Positions 1 to 5,714 of a DNA stretch of 18,647 bases are shown piece after piece; the stretch's first letter is position 1; each line of letters starts with the position of its first letter. The translations under genes were made by a program, and so were the position numbers. The DNA lies in assembly GCF_000719705.1 (NCBI RefSeq), contig NZ_JOHO01000089.1, positions 1-18,647 of the forward strand, in the 5' to 3' direction. The notes beneath the pieces were generated by a model, which saw nothing but the letters and a program-made list of their open reading frames with translations, did no database searches and was not told the DNA's origin. Source of the stretch: Streptomyces sp. NRRL S-350. Lineage in GTDB: Bacteria; Actinomycetota; Actinomycetes; Streptomycetales; Streptomycetaceae.

Positions 1-93
1 ACCCAGACCCGGCCCCCCAAGCCCACCGACCCACCCGTCGCCACCCCCACCGGGGGGCCCGCCACCCGCCCGGCGGCGACGCCCACCCCGTAG
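1..93 (+). CDS. 3' end of a Pro/Thr-rich protein (partial)
   Basis: Reading frame 1 is open from the window edge to a TAG at 91-93 and gives a 30-residue tail rich in Pro, Thr and Ala (ends ATRPAATPTP). Nearly every third codon position is G or C, as expected for coding sequence in this genome, but the stretch is short and so GC-rich that chance openness is possible. Low-complexity Pro/Thr tails are common at the C-termini of actinobacterial secreted or membrane proteins and kinases. No domain is visible, so no function is proposed. It would be convergent with the gene ending at 249. Confidence 0.4.
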   Translation, partial: TQTRPPKPTDPPVATPTGGPATRPAATPTP

Positions 94-115
94 ACCCCGG
101 CCGCACCGCGGGCGC

Positions 116-259
116 GGCCCGCGCCGGAACCACCGCCGCACAGCAGGAGCAGGAAGGCCCGCGCCGGTATCTACCGCCCGCACGGCAGGAACAGCAAGCC
201 TCCGCCGGGAACCACCGCCCGCACCGCAGGCGCGGCCCGCGCCGGGACCTACCGCCCGG
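116..259. repeat. Four degenerate direct repeats, 26-28 bp
   Basis: Copies at 116-141, 156-183, 198-224 and 234-259 share the pattern GGCCCGCGCCGG followed by ACCACCGCCCGCAC, with some substitutions. Spacing between starts is 36-42 bp. The last copy runs into the 3' end of the minus-strand gene ending at 249. No gene is otherwise visible between 94 and 248. This looks like repeat expansion between two convergent genes. Confidence 0.5.
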
Positions 260-1412
260 CCACCAACTCCCGCTCCAGCGGCGTCCGGAACCGCGGCGTC
301 ACCCGCACCTCCCCCAGCCAGTCCGCCAGCCGCGCCGCCTCCGCCGCGACGGCCTCCCCCGCCGCCGCCCCGACGTCCCGGAACAGCCGCCACACCACCT
401 CACCGTCGGCCCGCTGCGCCCAGCCGCCCACCACCTCGCCGCACCACCACACCGTCGGCCCGGCGTTGCCCGCGCGGTCGAACAGCGCCGGCACGTCCTC
501 CGGGCGCAGGTACCAGTCCCGCCCCCGCCAGCCCATCACCGCCGGATCCAGCGCGGGCAGCAGCGCCGCCCACGGCTCGGGCTCCGCCACCGGCTCGTCG
601 TCCCCCGGCAGCACCAGCCCGGCCGCACCGCCCGCCAGCTCCACCCCCTGCGCGTCGACGTCCGCCAGCGCCTTGCGGACGTCCCCCAGTGTCCAGCCCG
701 TCCACCACTTCACGTCCTCGACCGTGGCCGGCCCGTACGCCGCCAGCCAGCGCCGCACCACCTCCGCCTTGGCCTCCCGCACCGGCACGTCCGGCCACTG
801 CGGCACCAGCGCCCACGGGTAGCTGCTGCTCAGCCACGAGCCGCGCGGACGGCAGCGGCGCACGTGCCCGTCCGAGGCCAGCAGCCGTAGCAGCCGACTG
901 CCCACGCTCTGCCGCGCCTCGTACGGCTTGCCCGCCGACATCAGCATCGTATCGCGCAACTGCGGTACGTCTGCGGCGAGTTCGGCGGTCGTCGCCTCGC
1001 CGCGCAGCGCCAGCGCGGCCAGCACCTCGCGTTCGGCCACGGCCAGCCGCGCCTCGTTCCAGCCTTCGGCGTGGTCCCGCAGGTGCTTGAGCAGCGTCGC
1101 CCGCTCCTTGGCGGCGATCGCCCGCGCCGCCGCCGCACTCACGTACGGGGCGAAGCCCTCCGTCACCGCGAAGATCGTCCGCCGCATCGACAGCAGCTTC
1201 ACCAGCGACACGTCCTCGTACAGCGCCCGGTCCACCTCCGCCGCCGAGGGCCGCGCCAACCGCGCGCACGCCGACAGGTACACCGTGGCCGCGTCCGTCG
1301 CGTGCAGCCCGACCACCGCGTCCGCCACGTCCTCCACCCGCGCCGCCCGCGCCGACGGCGCCAGCAGCTGCCGCCGCCCCAGCCTGGCCCGCCGCTCCCC
1401 GTCACCGATCAC
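249..1412 (-). CDS. Winged-helix DNA-binding protein, AlkZ/YcaQ-like (HTH_42)
   Basis: A 387-residue protein of the HTH_42 (DUF1006) family, which includes the DNA glycosylases AlkZ and YcaQ. Recognisable blocks are GRRQLLAPS near residue 12, VVGLHATDAATVYLS at 33-47, SMRRTIFAV at 75-83, a tandem winged-helix middle (about 120-260), and VMGWRGRDWYL near 292. Length matches the family. Characterised AlkZ-type enzymes excise alkylated bases using a Gln-x-Gln motif; the aligned position here reads His-Ala-Thr-Asp (37-40), so glycosylase activity cannot be assumed. The GTG at 1412 was chosen because GAGGGG precedes it by 7 nt; GTGs at 1418 and 1430 are alternatives. It starts 61 bp downstream of the LysR gene on the same strand, so co-transcription is possible. 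Family assignment is firm, function is not. Confidence 0.85.
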   Translation of the reverse strand: MIGDGERRARLGRRQLLAPSARAARVEDVADAVVGLHATDAATVYLSACARLARPSAAEVDRALYEDVSLVKLLSMRRTIFAVTEGFAPYVSAAAARAIAAKERATLLKHLRDHAEGWNEARLAVAEREVLAALALRGEATTAELAADVPQLRDTMLMSAGKPYEARQSVGSRLLRLLASDGHVRRCRPRGSWLSSSYPWALVPQWPDVPVREAKAEVVRRWLAAYGPATVEDVKWWTGWTLGDVRKALADVDAQGVELAGGAAGLVLPGDDEPVAEPEPWAALLPALDPAVMGWRGRDWYLRPEDVPALFDRAGNAGPTVWWCGEVVGGWAQRADGEVVWRLFRDVGAAAGEAVAAEAARLADWLGEVRVTPRFRTPLERELVAGR

Positions 1413-1473
1413 CGGCACACCCCTCGTCACACCGCTCGCCGTGTCCTCGTGACGCCCCTCGCGGCGCCCCTGG

Positions 1474-2391
1474 TCATGCCCGGACCATAGCGCTCGCCAC
1501 CGACAGTTCCGGCCCGCCGCCCGCTCCCCCGGCGGCCAGTTCGGCCGCGAGCTCCGCGAACTCCGCGAGCAGCGGCGAGGTCCGTCCGGCCGCCCAGGCC
1601 AGACAGACCCGGTTGGGCGCGATGTCGGAGATCGGGACGTGCACCACGTCCGAACGGGTGTAGAAGGCGGCCACCGACAGCGGCAGCACCACGATGCCCT
1701 CGTGCGCCGCCACGTACTCCAGCTTCTCCTCGACGGTGTCCGCACTCGGCCTCGCCCGCTCCGGCCGCCGCCCCGCGGGCACCGGCAGGTCCCGCCACTC
1801 GGGCACCGCGTCCGGGTCCTGCAGCAGCCGCTCCCCGCCCAACTCGGCCATCGTCACGGACGGTTCACCCGCCAGGCGGTGCCCGGCGGGCAACGCCACC
1901 ACCCTCGGCTCGGCGAACAGCGGGCGCAGCGCCAGCCCCCGCTGATCGACCGGCAGCCGCACGAAGGACACGTCCACCCGGCCGTCCAGCACCACCTGGG
2001 CCTGGTCCCGCCAGGACGTCCGGACCACCTCCACCGCCAGCCCCTGGTGACGCCCGCACATCGCCCGCGCCACAGCCGTCACCGTGATCCCCGGCATGAA
2101 ACCGACCACGAACCGGGCCCGGTCGTCCGCCGACCGCCCCACCCGGCGCCGCAACGCCTCCGCCGCCGCCAGCAGCTGCGGCGCGTCCTCCATCAACTGG
2201 CGCCCGGCGCACGTCAGTTCGGTGGACCGCCGGTCCCGCCGGAACAACTGCGCACCGAACTCCGCCTCCAACGCCCGGATCTGCCGGGACAGCACCGGCT
2301 GCGCGATGTGCAGTTCGGCCGCCGCCCGCCCGAAATGCAGCTGCCGCGCCACCGCCACGAAGTACCGCAACTTCCGCAGATCGACGTCCAT
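1474..2391 (-). CDS. LysR-family transcriptional regulator
   Basis: A 305-residue protein of standard LysR length. The N-terminal winged helix-turn-helix (residues 1-60) is typical: LRKLRYFVAVARQLHFGRAA, then AQPVLSRQIRALEAEFGAQLF. The rest (about 88-295) is the effector-binding domain, with motifs such as RVVALPAGHRLA and EGIVVLPLSVAAF. The ATG at 2391 is preceded by GGAGGGC and gives the usual MDVDLRKLRYF start; the frame stays open far upstream, but that extension is low-complexity Gly/Arg sequence and is discarded. It is divergent from the SDR-like gene at 2581 across a 189-bp gap holding a LysR box, the classic layout in which the regulator controls itself and the divergent gene. The ligand is unknown. 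Confidence 0.93.
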   Translation of the reverse strand: MDVDLRKLRYFVAVARQLHFGRAAAELHIAQPVLSRQIRALEAEFGAQLFRRDRRSTELTCAGRQLMEDAPQLLAAAEALRRRVGRSADDRARFVVGFMPGITVTAVARAMCGRHQGLAVEVVRTSWRDQAQVVLDGRVDVSFVRLPVDQRGLALRPLFAEPRVVALPAGHRLAGEPSVTMAELGGERLLQDPDAVPEWRDLPVPAGRRPERARPSADTVEEKLEYVAAHEGIVVLPLSVAAFYTRSDVVHVPISDIAPNRVCLAWAAGRTSPLLAEFAELAAELAAGGAGGGPELSVASAMVRA

Positions 2392-2424
2392 CACGCGCCC
2401 GCCCTCCGGCTCCCACCTCTGCTG

Positions 2425-2439
2425 ATACCCCGAGGGTAT
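2425..2439. promoter_or_regulatory. LysR box, ATAC-N7-GTAT palindrome
   Basis: A perfect 15-bp inverted repeat, ATACCC-CGA-GGGTAT, sits 33 bp upstream of the LysR start and about 140 bp upstream of the divergent SDR start. It fits both the general T-N11-A LysR motif (T2426, A2438) and the stricter ATAC-N7-GTAT form known from BenM/CatM-type regulators. Its place beside the lysR promoter suggests autoregulation plus activation of the divergent gene; that role is inferred. Confidence 0.7.
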
Positions 2440-2490
2440 GACAGCGGACGGAACAGGTCTTGGACGACACCGACCCTCACGACACAGGAT

Positions 2491-2512
2491 CGAAGCACCC
2501 TCGAAGCACCCT
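2491..2512. repeat. 11-bp tandem repeat (two copies)
   Basis: CGAAGCACCCT occurs at 2491-2501 and again at 2502-2512, about 70 bp before the SDR start. One unit is roughly one helical turn, so the two copies would face the same side of the DNA. It could be part of a protein-binding region, but no known motif was recognised. Confidence 0.55.
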
Positions 2513-2580
2513 CGCAGAACCGCCCAGGCACCTTCGGGGCAACTCCCCCGGACCACACCCCGAGCCCGAAAGGCACCACC

Positions 2581-3300
2581 ATGCCCCTCACCGACCAGCG
2601 CGTCCTCGTCCTCGGCGGCACCTCCGGCATCGGCCTCGCCACCGCCGACCTCGCCGCCCGACGCGGCGCCCGAGTCGTCGTCGCCTCCAGCCGCGCCGAC
2701 AGCGCCGAACGCGCCCTCACCACCCTGCCCGCCGGGACCACCGCCGAAGTCGCCGACCTCACCGACAGCAACCAGGTCGCCGCCCTCTTCGACCGCGTCG
2801 GCACCATCGACCACCTGGTCTTCACCGCCGGCGAACCGCTCGCCCTCATGCCGCTGGACGACCTGGACCTCGACGCCGCCCGCCGGTTCTTCACCCTGCG
2901 CTACTTCGGCGCCCTCGACGCCGTCCGCGCCGCCGCGCCCCGGCTGCGCCCCGGCGGTTCCGTCACCCTCACCTCCGGCACCGCCGGCCTGCGACCCGGA
3001 CCGGGCTGGAGCGTCGCCGCGAGCATCTGCGGAGCGATCGAGGCCCTGGTCCGGGCCCTGGCGGTGGAACTCGCCCCGATCCGGGTCAACGCCGTCCGGG
3101 CCGGCATGCTCCGCACCCCGCTCTGGTCCGGCCTGCCGGACACCGACCGCGAACAGCTCTACGCACAGGCCGCCGCCGGCCTCCCCCTCGGCCGGATCGG
3201 CGACCCCGAGGACGCCGCCGAGGCCTACGCCTACCTGATGGAACAGCGCTACGCCACCGGCACCATCGTCACCGTGGACGGCGGCACCCTGCTCGCATAA
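2581..3300 (+). CDS. Short-chain dehydrogenase/reductase-like protein, catalytic residues replaced
   Basis: A 239-residue Rossmann-fold protein of classical SDR length. It has the cofactor-binding glycine motif GGTSGIG (12-18), an acidic DL after the third strand (59-60), TAGE in place of NNAG (82-85), Ser132 in the catalytic serine position, RVNAVRAG (168-175), and a C-terminal TVDGG. The active-site YxxxK is replaced: the aligned segment reads V145-A-A-S-I149, so both Tyr and Lys are missing. The cofactor site looks intact, so it may bind NAD(P) without normal oxidoreductase chemistry, or use another mechanism. It is divergent from the LysR gene and is the likely target of that regulator. 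The ATG at 2581 begins the conserved core directly. Confidence 0.9.
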   Translation: MPLTDQRVLVLGGTSGIGLATADLAARRGARVVVASSRADSAERALTTLPAGTTAEVADLTDSNQVAALFDRVGTIDHLVFTAGEPLALMPLDDLDLDAARRFFTLRYFGALDAVRAAAPRLRPGGSVTLTSGTAGLRPGPGWSVAASICGAIEALVRALAVELAPIRVNAVRAGMLRTPLWSGLPDTDREQLYAQAAAGLPLGRIGDPEDAAEAYAYLMEQRYATGTIVTVDGGTLLA

Positions 3301-3376
3301 GCCCCGCTCGCCCGGGGCCCGCTCACCCACGTCCCGCTCGCCCGGCGCCCGCTCGCCCAGGCCCCGCCCGCCCGGG
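3301..3376. repeat. Five imperfect 14-16 bp GC-rich repeats after the SDR gene
   Basis: Immediately after the SDR stop, units of the form GCCCGCTCGCCCGG follow one another at roughly 3301, 3317, 3331, 3345 and 3361. On the other strand this gives a meaningless GERAPGER-like pattern in an open frame, which is not a gene. The CCCGGGC segments can form short hairpins, so the block may also end transcription between the convergent genes at 2581-3300 and 3404-3790. Confidence 0.6.
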
Positions 3377-3403
3377 CCGCCGCGCCCGCCGGCACGGGAC
3401 CGG

Positions 3404-3790
3404 TCACAGGTACAGTCCGGTCGGCCCCTCCGTGTCACCGAACCGCGTCGCGGCCACCGCATGCAGGTCCCGCTCGCGCAACAGCACGTACGTGGCGCCG
3501 CGGACCTCGACCTCCAGCTTGTCCTCCGGGTCGTACAGCACCCGGTCACCCGGCTCCACCGAGCGCACGCTCTGGCCGACGGCCACGGCCTCCGCCCACG
3601 TGCACCGCTTGCTCAGCTCCGCGGTCGCCGGAATCAGGATGCCGCCCGTCGAGCGGCGCTCGCCCTCGGCGCCCTCGATGCGCACCAGCACCCGGTCGTG
3701 CAGCATCCGGATCGGCAGCTTCTCGCCCAGCCGATCGTGCCGGGCGGAGTCGTGCGGGTGCTCGGAGTGGGTCTCGTCGTTCGTACTCAC
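3404..3790 (-). CDS. GroES-like (Cpn10 family) protein
   Basis: A 128-residue protein with a Cpn10 fold. The first 25 residues are a hydrophilic His/Asp/Glu-rich extension. The core starts at IRMLHDRVLVRIEG (27-40), followed by the mobile-loop region RRSTGGILIPATAE (45-58), which in GroES contacts GroEL, and then VEPGDRVLYDP (78-88). True GroES is about 95-102 residues and normally adjacent to groEL; neither is so here, and no chaperonin gene is nearby. It is therefore better called a GroES-like paralogue whose partner is unknown. The GTG at 3790 is chosen as the first start fitting the hydrophilic N-terminus, but no strong ribosome site precedes it; the ATG opening MLHDRVLVRI is an alternative. 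The DUF3618 gene lies upstream on the same strand, separated by a hairpin. Confidence 0.85.
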   Translation of the reverse strand: MSTNDETHSEHPHDSARHDRLGEKLPIRMLHDRVLVRIEGAEGERRSTGGILIPATAELSKRCTWAEAVAVGQSVRSVEPGDRVLYDPEDKLEVEVRGATYVLLRERDLHAVAATRFGDTEGPTGLYL

Positions 3791-3846
3791 GGTCCCGAAG
3801 GTACCGTCCCCGGGCGCGGAACGTGACGCTGGCCCGGCATGCGGAA

Positions 3847-3871
3847 GGCCGGGCGCACACCGCGCCCGGCC
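3847..3871 (-). terminator. Hairpin terminator after the DUF3618 gene
   Basis: A perfect 10-bp stem (GGCCGGGCGC at 3847-3856 with GCGCCCGGCC at 3862-3871) around a 5-nt loop lies 17 bp beyond the DUF3618 stop and before the GroES-like start. It lacks a U-tract, as is normal for high-GC actinobacteria. It probably separates the two genes transcriptionally. Confidence 0.65.
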
Positions 3872-3887
3872 CCACCCGCCGTACGGG

Positions 3888-4280
3888 TCAGTCCTTGCGG
3901 CGCTTGCGGGACGACGCGACCAGCAGCACCAGGCCCACCCCGACCAGCGCGGCCGGAACGATCCGCTCCTGCCGCGGCCGGCCCTTCTCGTCCACGAACT
4001 GCGCCTTGACCTTGTCCACCATGCCGCTGGCGGCCACGTACGCCCGGCCGGCCTTCTCCTCGACGGCGGCCGCCGCCCTGGCCTTGACCTGGGCGGAGAT
4101 CGTGCTCGGGTGAACGCGGACGGCCAGCTCGTCCAGGGTCGACGCCAGCCGGTCGCGCGCACTCGCGATGTCCGCCTCGATCTGGGCGGTCGTCCGCGCC
4201 GACTTGTCCTGCGTGCTCGCCTCGCCCACTCGGGCCACCCCATTCACTTGCCGATGTCGATCTGTGCGATCCGTTGCCAT
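3888..4280 (-). CDS. DUF3618 membrane protein
   Basis: A small protein (130 residues from the ATG at 4280) with the DUF3618 signature TTAQIEADIASARDRLASTLDELAVRVHP, written here as TTAQIEADIASARDRLASTL followed by DELAVRVHP (30-58). A helical stretch with VEEKAGRAYVAASGMVDKV follows, then one C-terminal membrane segment, IVPAALVGVGLVLLVAS (about 107-123), and a basic tail SRKRRKD. The topology predicts a mostly cytoplasmic helical domain anchored at the C-terminus. The family's role is not established. Relatives begin only a few residues before the QIE block, so the GTG at 4229 or 4238 may be the real start; the ATG at 4280 has no good ribosome site. It is divergent from bcp. Confidence 0.85.
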   Translation of the reverse strand: MATDRTDRHRQVNGVARVGEASTQDKSARTTAQIEADIASARDRLASTLDELAVRVHPSTISAQVKARAAAAVEEKAGRAYVAASGMVDKVKAQFVDEKGRPRQERIVPAALVGVGLVLLVASSRKRRKD

Positions 4281-4288
4281 CCGTGCGA

Positions 4289-4329
4289 CTGACCCAGTGT
4301 GTCAGCTGCCGTGCAGGGCCGCGCGGCCC
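4289..4329. promoter_or_regulatory. Two inverted repeats between DUF3618 and bcp
   Basis: CTGAC at 4289-4293 pairs with GTCAG at 4301-4305 around 7 nt, and a perfect 14-bp palindrome GGGCCGCGCGGCCC lies at 4316-4329. Both are in the 122-bp divergent intergenic region, where operators would be expected. No regulator could be assigned. Confidence 0.35.
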
Positions 4330-4402
4330 CACCCACCATCAGAGGTAAGTTTGCCGTGGTACGACCGCCCTTCACAGCAGCACGCACCAGGAGAGTCCAC
4401 CC

Positions 4403-4876
4403 ATGACTGAGCGTCTCCAGCCCGGCGACACCGCACCCGCCTTCAGCCTGTCCGACGCCGACGGCAACCAGGTCTCCCTCGCCGACCACGCGGGCCGCAA
4501 GGTCATCGTCTACTTCTACCCCAAGGCGCTCACGCCGGGATGCACCAAGCAGGCCTGCGACTTCACCGACAACCTGGAGGTCTTCGCGGGCGCCGGGTAC
4601 GACGTCATCGGCATCTCCCCCGACCAGCCGGAGAAGCTCGGCAAGTTCCGCGAGACCGAGAACCTCAAGGTCACCCTGCTCTCCGACCCGGACAACAAGG
4701 TCCTGGAGGCGTACGGCGCCTACGGCGAGAAGCAGAACTACGGCCGCACCTACGTCGGTGTGATCCGCTCCACGGTGATCGTCGACGAGCACGGCAAGGT
4801 CGAGCACGCGCTGTACAACGTCAAGGCCACCGGCCACGTCGCCAAGCTGCTGCGCGACCTCAAGATCGACGCCTGA
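4403..4876 (+). CDS. bcp: Thioredoxin-dependent thiol peroxidase (Bcp/PrxQ)
   Basis: A 157-residue peroxiredoxin of the Bcp/PrxQ family, which reduces hydrogen peroxide and organic hydroperoxides with electrons from thioredoxin in the cytoplasm. The active-site block YFYPKALTPGCTKQACDF holds the peroxidatic Cys47 and, five residues on, the resolving Cys52; Thr44, Pro45 and the catalytic Arg122 (VIRSTVIVDEHG) are in place. GISPDQPEKLGKF near 70 is also typical. The length is standard. AGGAGA at 4389-4394 lies 8 nt before the ATG. The gene is single, divergent from DUF3618 and convergent with the islet operon, from which it is separated by a 250-bp gap containing strong hairpins. Confidence 0.96.
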   Translation: MTERLQPGDTAPAFSLSDADGNQVSLADHAGRKVIVYFYPKALTPGCTKQACDFTDNLEVFAGAGYDVIGISPDQPEKLGKFRETENLKVTLLSDPDNKVLEAYGAYGEKQNYGRTYVGVIRSTVIVDEHGKVEHALYNVKATGHVAKLLRDLKIDA

Positions 4877-5043
4877 GCCCGCCGACCGGAACCGCCCGGA
4901 CCGAAGCGGTGGCGGCCGTGCCTCCCTGAGGTGGGAGACGCGGTGGCGGCTCTGCGGACCTGCCGAGGATCGGGGGAGTCCGCGGGGCCGTCGTCATACC
5001 GTTCGATCTCGGGGCGCCCGGGACCGCCCGGCGACGCGAGGGC

Positions 5044-5108
5044 GCCGTCGCTTGAGTAAGCGAAGGCGAGTTGCGACGGCCCCCGCGCCTGCCCGGACGC
5101 GGGGGCCG
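5044..5108. terminator. Overlapping hairpins between bcp and the lipoprotein gene
   Basis: The strongest hairpin has an 11-bp stem (CGGCCCCCGCG at 5077-5087 with CGCGGGGGCCG at 5098-5108) and a 10-nt loop; it would terminate transcripts from either side. Just before it, GCCGTCGC (5044-5051) can pair with GCGACGGC (5073-5080), and TCGCTT (5048-5053) with AAGCGA (5058-5063). These use overlapping bases, so not all can form at once. The rest of 4877-5125 holds no gene. Confidence 0.65.
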
Positions 5109-5125
5109 ACCAGTGTGCCTGCCGG

Positions 5126-5671
5126 TCAGGAGGTACCAGTCGGCGAGACCGACGCGGGCGGAGGCAGCAGGCAAGGGGTGGTGATGCCGAGGTACATGCG
5201 GTCCCCCCGGCCCGAGGTCTCCGCCGTCGCGGAGTACCGGCTGCTGGGGTGGTAGGCGTCGACGAGTGCATCCGGCTTGCCGTCCACGGACTCGCGGTAG
5301 CCGTTCACGGTCAGGCCCTCGCCGACCAACATGTCACGGACCTTTCTGACCACTTCGGGATGCTGTGCGCGCGGCACCGAGCTCTTTACGCTGTACATCA
5401 GGATGTACCGGTCATCGGAGGCGGTTTCACCGTTCCGGCCAGTACATGGGGTGAAGAGCGCGTCGACGGTCGCAGGATCGATCTCGATCCCGGCGGTCCG
5501 CGCCATGTGCTCGGTGATCTGTTGAGCCCAGGCCTGGGCGTCAGCCTTGGATTTCACGGGGGGTGTGTCATTCCCATCGGTCGGAGCGGTGGATGAGCAC
5601 GCACCGAGCATCACGACCAGGAGCGCGGTACCGGCAAGACGCCTGGAAATCCGGGTGATGATCGCGGTCAT
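5126..5671 (-). CDS. Lipoprotein of the secreted-hydrolase operon
   Basis: A 181-residue predicted lipoprotein. It has a basic n-region (ITRISRR), a hydrophobic segment (LAGTALLVVML) and a clear lipobox L-G-A-C with Cys25 as the lipidation site, followed by a Ser/Thr/Pro/Asp-rich spacer. The mature domain (about 38-175) includes AQAWAQQITEHMARTAG, IDPATVDALFTPC, and a second cysteine in GITTPC; Cys76 and Cys167 could form a disulfide outside the cell. I do not recognise a characterised family. AGGAG lies 4 nt before the ATG at 5671. It is the third gene of a minus-strand operon, 43 bp after the hydrolase, so a role with that enzyme (immunity, chaperone or cell-surface anchor) is a reasonable inference only. 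Confidence 0.8.
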   Translation of the reverse strand: MTAIITRISRRLAGTALLVVMLGACSSTAPTDGNDTPPVKSKADAQAWAQQITEHMARTAGIEIDPATVDALFTPCTGRNGETASDDRYILMYSVKSSVPRAQHPEVVRKVRDMLVGEGLTVNGYRESVDGKPDALVDAYHPSSRYSATAETSGRGDRMYLGITTPCLLPPPASVSPTGTS

Positions 5672-5714
5672 GACGCTCCTGAGGATGGTGCGGCTCGATG
5701 GACTGGTGACAGGT

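Noticed and set aside
2392..3549. Upstream extension of the LysR reading frame
   Set aside because: It runs antisense through the SDR gene with Gly/Glu-rich sequence; the conserved LysR start and its ribosome site are at 2391.
2460..4292. A 610-residue open frame across the SDR gene and beyond on the plus strand
   Set aside because: It is a shadow of the SDR gene and of two minus-strand genes; the translation is Arg/Pro/His-rich low-complexity with no family motif.
4877..5125. A small gene after bcp on the plus strand
   Set aside because: The open frames lack starts with ribosome sites and the region is dominated by hairpins.
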